Shown here: one piece after another, positions 12,991 to 16,487 of the stretch
Layout of the letters: the number at the start of each line of letters is the position of its first letter
How positions within the stretch are numbered: the first letter of the stretch is position 1
Source of the DNA: Methanobacteriota archaeon
Lineage (GTDB): Archaea > Thermoplasmatota > Poseidoniia > MGIII > CG-Epi1
Assembly: GCA_014240055.1 (NCBI GenBank)
Contig: JAAZXP010000024.1
Coordinates: 1-16,487, forward strand
Length of the DNA: 16,487 nucleotides
Direction: 5' to 3'
Made by a program: the position numbers and the translations under genes
The notes under the pieces: generated by a model
Seen by the model: the letters and a program-made list of their open reading frames with translations, nothing else
Told to the model about the DNA's origin: nothing
The model's database searches: none

Positions 12991-14089
12991 GTTCACTGTG
13001 CCCTTTTAAACTTAAATATTTTCTGGCCTCAGAAACGGTATAAAAAGATCCAGTGACAAGCGTTTTCATTTTTTTAGCATCTTTCATGGCCTCTTTTACA
13101 TTGTCATATTCCGAACAGCAATATTGCATACTCCTAGCTATTTCACTTAATTTCTTTGCTGAAATGGCTCTCTCAGTTGGCAGGTCGCACGCCATTAAGT
13201 TTATTTTTTTTGGTAACATTTTAACCATGTCTTTTATATTTTTATCTTCTAATATTCCTATAATTATGTTTTCATATTCCCTATCTTTTTTCATCGAATA
13301 TTGGATAGCTTGCTCATTGTGTGCAACATCAAGTGTAAAGTTTTCATACTTTTCAAATCTACCAGATACTGGTATTATTTCAATAGATGATTTAATTTTC
13401 AATTTTTGGAGAGTAAGTTCTATCCATATATCACTGTTTTTTCCATAGTCTATACTTTCACATTCTGGTATGTATTTGTGATATTCCTTCTCCCAACCAG
13501 TTATCAATACTGATTCTTCTTTTACAATTTTAGATTTTGTTGTTGCAATTTCTTCAAGAGTATTTCCTAAGTAATCAACATGATCAATTCCCAGCGTTGT
13601 TAATATGGCAATTTTGGCATTTCCTATATTGACAGCATCCCATTCACCACCTAGCCCAATTTCCATTATGGCATAATCTACTTTTTTATCATTGAAATAA
13701 TAATAAGCTAGTGCAGTCAATATTTCGAAGTATGTGGCACCTATATCGTGTTTTTGATTAATATGCTTTAACTTAAATATGATTTCAGTAAATTCTTCCA
13801 TGCTTATCATTTCGTTTCCGAGCTTTACTCTCTCTCTTATAGTGTGTAAGTGAGGTGATGTGAAACACCCCGTTTTTACTCCGGTCTTATTTAGATTATA
13901 GTTAAGATTATGACAAGTACTGCCCTTAGCATTTGTACCTCCTACCATTATTATTTTTAGTTTATCTTGTGGATCGTCTAGAATATTCATCAATTTTGTA
14001 ATACGATCTAGTCCTGGAATTATCTTATTTAGGTTTAAAGAATCTAGCCATTCAATGGCTTCATAGTATTTTTTTTCACGACGATTCAT
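12986..14089 (-). CDS. folC: FolC-like Mur ligase (folylpolyglutamate / dihydrofolate synthase family)
   Basis: The family joins glutamate to a folate or pteroate using ATP. The 367-residue protein has LDRITKLMNIL near the N-terminus, the P-loop GGTNAKGST (about residues 51-59), FTSPHLHTIRERV, YFEILTALAYYYF, MEIGLGGEWDAVN, TLGIDHVDYLGNTLEEIA and the C-terminal VTGSFYTVSEARKYL. It is shorter than typical FolC (about 410-430) and carries unusual residues: GLGGRLDATN reads GLGGEWDAVN and DGAHNP reads DVAHNEQ. Substrate specificity may therefore differ. The ATG is 10 bases from the RHH gene stop, with a GTGAT Shine-Dalgarno-like element 9 bases before it, so the two genes form an operon. Confidence 0.82.
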   Translation of the reverse strand: MNRREKKYYEAIEWLDSLNLNKIIPGLDRITKLMNILDDPQDKLKIIMVGGTNAKGSTCHNLNYNLNKTGVKTGCFTSPHLHTIRERVKLGNEMISMEEFTEIIFKLKHINQKHDIGATYFEILTALAYYYFNDKKVDYAIMEIGLGGEWDAVNIGNAKIAILTTLGIDHVDYLGNTLEEIATTKSKIVKEESVLITGWEKEYHKYIPECESIDYGKNSDIWIELTLQKLKIKSSIEIIPVSGRFEKYENFTLDVAHNEQAIQYSMKKDREYENIIIGILEDKNIKDMVKMLPKKINLMACDLPTERAISAKKLSEIARSMQYCCSEYDNVKEAMKDAKKMKTLVTGSFYTVSEARKYLSLKGHSEL

Positions 14090-14099
14090 ATTTAAATAA

Positions 14100-14390
14100 T
14101 CACTCTATAGATTCCCATTCCACAGTATCGGGAGTTAATATTCCCTGATCATTCAAAACATTCCTAAAAGTATCTGGAGAAACTCCTGCAATTTCAGCTC
14201 CTTTTGTTAAAGTGGCTTTTCCTTTTTTGTATATTTCTACTGCCGAGGCATATCGGAGGTGATTCTTCTTTTCCATCAAAAAACGTAGGGCTTCTTTTAC
14301 TACATCTGAACGGCTGCTATAGTGTCCTGAGTCGACGAGAGCTTCGATTTGAAGTAGTAAGATAGGTGGTAGCGAATATGAACTGCTCAT
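14100..14390 (-). CDS. Ribbon-helix-helix DNA-binding regulator with UPF0175-like tail
   Basis: The 96-residue protein starts with a ribbon-helix-helix module: a short strand (SYSLPPILLLQIEALV), then SRSDVVKEALRFLMEKK with the characteristic S-R-S-D-V-V-x-E-A-L pattern. The second half (AVEIYKKGKATLTKGAEIAGVSPDTFRNVL) resembles the helix-turn-helix-like UPF0175 family. It is probably a dimeric transcriptional regulator. A perfect tandem 10-bp repeat lies between its TATA box and its ATG, suggesting autoregulation. It heads the operon with the FolC-like gene and is divergent from the surface-protein gene. No toxin partner of the usual RelE or PIN type is adjacent, so a toxin-antitoxin role is not supported. 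Confidence 0.85.
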   Translation of the reverse strand: MSSSYSLPPILLLQIEALVDSGHYSSRSDVVKEALRFLMEKKNHLRYASAVEIYKKGKATLTKGAEIAGVSPDTFRNVLNDQGILTPDTVEWESIE

Positions 14391-14391
14391 G

Positions 14392-14411
14392 TAGCAACTA
14401 TTAGCAACTAT
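14392..14411. repeat. Perfect tandem 10-bp direct repeat, probable RHH operator
   Basis: TAGCAACTAT occurs twice without a gap (14392-14401 and 14402-14411). Each unit contains TAG-CAA-CTA, itself a short interrupted palindrome. The pair begins one base from the regulator's start codon and reaches its TATA box, so a bound protein would block initiation. One-turn spacing suits two RHH dimers side by side. Confidence 0.55.
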
Positions 14412-14420
14412 TATTAATAA
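14411..14420 (-). promoter_or_regulatory. TATA-like box of the RHH-FolC operon
   Basis: TTATTAATAA is centred 25.5 bases before the RHH ATG (14390), which predicts a leaderless transcript. Its edge abuts the tandem repeat. Confidence 0.5.
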
Positions 14421-14433
14421 TTATTCACTAAGC

Positions 14434-14440
14434 TTTATAA
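14434..14440 (+). promoter_or_regulatory. TATA box of the surface-protein gene
   Basis: TTTATAA is centred about 37 bases before the ATG at 14474. With the usual 26-base spacing the transcript should start near 14463, giving a leader of about 11 bases without a clear Shine-Dalgarno sequence. Confidence 0.6.
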
Positions 14441-14473
14441 CCTGCGCTCGGGTGAAAAGTTCTGGAAATAGCA

Positions 14474-16487
14474 ATGAGCTTAAACCAAACTAATTGGCTA
14501 GCAATCGCCTTGACCTTCGTCTTGGCCGGTTTATTTTTTGTTTTGATATCAGGTGGTGCTGAAGCTGTAGATTATAAGCACCAAATATCATTATCTCCCT
14601 CAACGCAGGAAGGGGAGCCTGAAGAAACATTAACATATACTGTAACAATCGAAAATCAAGGTACTAATGATGATACCTACAATTTAGGTATAGCTTCAAC
14701 AATACCTACTGGTTGGTCAATGTATGTCTTACCAGCTCAGATTAGTATAAATGATGATACTTCTGGTACTGTAACACTGTATGTTGAAATTGGAAACAGA
14801 ACCAATGCTGTTGGAGGGGTTACTAAACAATTTTCAGTTTATTGTCAATCAGCTGGTGAAGCCAGTAATAATGAAACAACTGCAGGAAGCGCTAAAGTAA
14901 AGAAAATATATGGGACTTCGCTAACTACTGGTGTAAGTGAAATCAGTGTAGATCCAAATACTGCTGCAACTTTCTCGATTACTGTCAAGAATGATAAAGG
15001 CAATACCGAGGATACAATTACTTTTTCACAAACATCTACAGGTACTGATGCTTGGTCATTTACGTTACCTGGCTCAATTAGTCTAGATCCGGATGAATCT
15101 TCAACAGTCTCCTTTAGTATAACTCCAGATATCGAAGCTCTTGCAGGTTTAAAGAGTATCAATTTCTTTGCCAATTCTGAAGATGATGAAACATCTTATT
15201 CAATTTCAGTTACAGTTCGGGTTAATCAATTACCTGCACTTGAGGTTTCTAAAGTAGGTTCTAGTGCTCAAGACATTGAAGCTGGTAAGCGCGTTTACTA
15301 TTCCTTTTTGGTAACTAACAAAGGTAATGCAGTGGATAGTTTTGATATTGCAGTGATAAGTGATGGTATACCAGATGGCTGGGAAGCTTCATTAGATAAT
15401 GATGAAATAAGCAGTCTTGGTGTCGATCAAAGCATTAATTTGACTGATGTTTTAGTTGTTAAAGCACCTAATAGTGCTGCAGCAGACGTTGTTGCAACTA
15501 TTCAAGTTAAAGTAACTTCACAAGAGAATGCTTCAGTTTCAAAAACATTTACTTCACGTTCAACAGTCTTACAAAAATATGATCCAAAGATAACAATTGT
15601 TGGTGGAGATACCCAATCAGCTAATCCTGATGTTGAAGTAACATATAACTTAAAAGTTGAAAACCAAGGGAACGGAGAAGATGAAATCACATTATCTTTG
15701 ACGGGGTCTAACTCAACTTGGGGTACTTTAGGAGAGTCCTCATTTACACTTGCAGCAGGTGCAAATGCAACAACTACATTAAGAGTTACAGCTCCTGAGG
15801 ACACGACTGCGCAAAATGGATATAAAATAACTATCAGGGCTACAGCAGAAGATGCTACTACCCAGAAGAATCGAGATGTTTTCCTTAATGTTAATCAAGT
15901 TTATGAAGTATCAGTTTCAGTATCTGGTGATACTACACAATCAGGCGACCCTGGAGACACATTAAGTTATTCAATTTCAGTTAAGAATAAAGGTAATTCA
16001 GATGATACAATTGCTCTAAGTCTTGAAGGTGATAAGGCTAGCTGGGCTTCTATAGTTGAGGATTTAGATTTAGAAAAGGGAGAAACTAAGGTAGTTAATT
16101 TGACAGTTAATATCGATGAAGATGCAGTTGTTGGTGACAATATAATAACTGTTAATGGAAGTTCAGAAGATTCTGCGTCTGCTTACGATACTAGTTCAGT
16201 GACTACTTCAGTTAATAAACAGTACAAAGTTGATCTTATAGTATCCTCTAAATCTGGAGATCCTGGAGCTGAATTAATCTATCCTATGAGAGTCCAGAAT
16301 AAGGGAACTGGTACTGATTCATTCAAACTTTTGATAAATGATTATCCTGCAAATTGGATTGTTCAATTAGAATCTGAATATGTTGAAGAAGTAGCAGCAG
16401 GTGGCGAACAAACAGTCAATGTAACTATTACGATTCCTTCTGGGGAACAAAATGAGGCATTTACCACAAATATAACCGCATCATCTC
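14474..16487 (+). CDS. Large exported protein with tandem NEW3/CARDB-like domains, 3' end outside window
   Basis: An uninterrupted frame of 671 codons runs to the window edge. Residues 9-26 are hydrophobic and are followed by GGAEA, a likely signal-peptide cleavage site near residue 31. The rest is a string of beta-sandwich domains of about 105-115 residues. Each carries an N-x-G-x3-D-x-(I/F/Y) hallmark, with the lead Asn near residues 61, 173, 282, 397, 505 and 609 (for example ENQGTNDDTYNL, ENQGNGEDEITL, QNKGTGTDSFKL). This resembles the NEW3/CARDB group of cell-surface adhesion and spacer domains. The protein is acidic and Ser/Thr-rich with at least ten N-x-S/T sequons, so glycosylation is likely. 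Probably a cell-surface stalk or adhesin; the C-terminal anchor is not visible. Confidence 0.88.
   Translation, partial: MSLNQTNWLAIALTFVLAGLFFVLISGGAEAVDYKHQISLSPSTQEGEPEETLTYTVTIENQGTNDDTYNLGIASTIPTGWSMYVLPAQISINDDTSGTVTLYVEIGNRTNAVGGVTKQFSVYCQSAGEASNNETTAGSAKVKKIYGTSLTTGVSEISVDPNTAATFSITVKNDKGNTEDTITFSQTSTGTDAWSFTLPGSISLDPDESSTVSFSITPDIEALAGLKSINFFANSEDDETSYSISVTVRVNQLPALEVSKVGSSAQDIEAGKRVYYSFLVTNKGNAVDSFDIAVISDGIPDGWEASLDNDEISSLGVDQSINLTDVLVVKAPNSAAADVVATIQVKVTSQENASVSKTFTSRSTVLQKYDPKITIVGGDTQSANPDVEVTYNLKVENQGNGEDEITLSLTGSNSTWGTLGESSFTLAAGANATTTLRVTAPEDTTAQNGYKITIRATAEDATTQKNRDVFLNVNQVYEVSVSVSGDTTQSGDPGDTLSYSISVKNKGNSDDTIALSLEGDKASWASIVEDLDLEKGETKVVNLTVNIDEDAVVGDNIITVNGSSEDSASAYDTSSVTTSVNKQYKVDLIVSSKSGDPGAELIYPMRVQNKGTGTDSFKLLINDYPANWIVQLESEYVEEVAAGGEQTVNVTITIPSGEQNEAFTTNITASS
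14573..16487 (+). repeat. Six tandem protein-domain repeats (about 105-115 codons each)
   Basis: Six copies of a degenerate beta-sandwich unit are recognised by the pattern S-x2-(D/A)-P-(G/D/N)-x(4)-Y/F-x-(I/L)-x-V-x-N-x-G followed by D-x-(I/F). Their key Asn codons start near 14654, 14990, 15317, 15662, 15986 and 16298. The repeats are diverged at DNA level, so this is an old domain array and not a recent DNA duplication. Confidence 0.75.

Noticed and set aside
14100..14390. RHH protein as antitoxin of a toxin-antitoxin pair
   Set aside because: The downstream partner is a FolC-like ligase and the divergent neighbour is a surface protein; no small toxin gene is adjacent.
14845..15804. Minus-strand ORFs opposite the surface-protein gene
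   Set aside because: They are reverse reads of Ser/Thr/Val-rich repeat codons, without promoter or family resemblance.
1..16487. CRISPR array, insertion sequence, prophage or defence island
   Set aside because: No regularly spaced DNA repeats, transposase, phage structural genes or nuclease-helicase sets were seen; gene content is mostly core archaeal.

Overview
The window is AT-rich archaeal DNA. The information-processing genes are archaeal in type: the archaeal/eukaryotic small primase subunit, an archaeal-length PheRS beta chain, Pus10, ribosomal proteins eL21 and eL41, RNA polymerase subunit Rpo4 and a DUF655 protein. Several genes have a TATA-like box centred about 25-27 bases before the start codon, as expected for leaderless archaeal transcripts. 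Low GC, very tight packing, a lipobox protein, PEPCK and a large repetitive surface protein suggest a marine Thermoplasmatota archaeon (Marine Group II or III). That placement is inference and was not tested by phylogeny.

Layout. 1-834 (minus): 5' part of an ATP-dependent PEP carboxykinase. 1070-1145 (plus): tRNA-Val(UAC) with encoded CCA, followed 19 bases later by ksgA. 1888-6073 (minus): an overlapping operon read pheT, unknown gene, priS, rnhB, SCP2-like. 6129-6492 (minus): a 34-residue eL41 gene and a small zinc-ribbon protein. 6567-7907 (plus): asnS. 7908-8669 (minus): a HEAT-repeat/SAP protein. 8738-12015 (plus): a five-gene operon, glycerophosphodiester phosphodiesterase, pus10, eL21, rpo4, DUF655. 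12016-14390 (minus): a lipoprotein, a FolC-like ligase and a ribbon-helix-helix (RHH) regulator. 14474 to the end (plus): an exported protein of six or more tandem beta-sandwich domains, running off the window.

How the genes fit together. The minus operon pairs primer synthesis (PriS) with RNA-strand removal (RNase HII) and is held together by ATGA-type stop/start overlaps. The plus operon carries the archaeal eL21-rpo4-DUF655 block. ksgA, which often follows that block in archaea, here sits about 10 kb away behind a tRNA gene. Three convergent gene pairs meet with no spacer or overlap.

Most of the window is housekeeping. I see no CRISPR array, transposon, prophage or recognisable defence cassette. 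The best candidates for something new are an Rpo4 subunit with a zinc-ribbon-like insertion, a tandem 10-bp repeat at the RHH gene start that looks like an autoregulatory operator, a probable tRNA-ksgA dicistronic transcript, and a HEAT/DxDxDG/SAP protein of unknown role.
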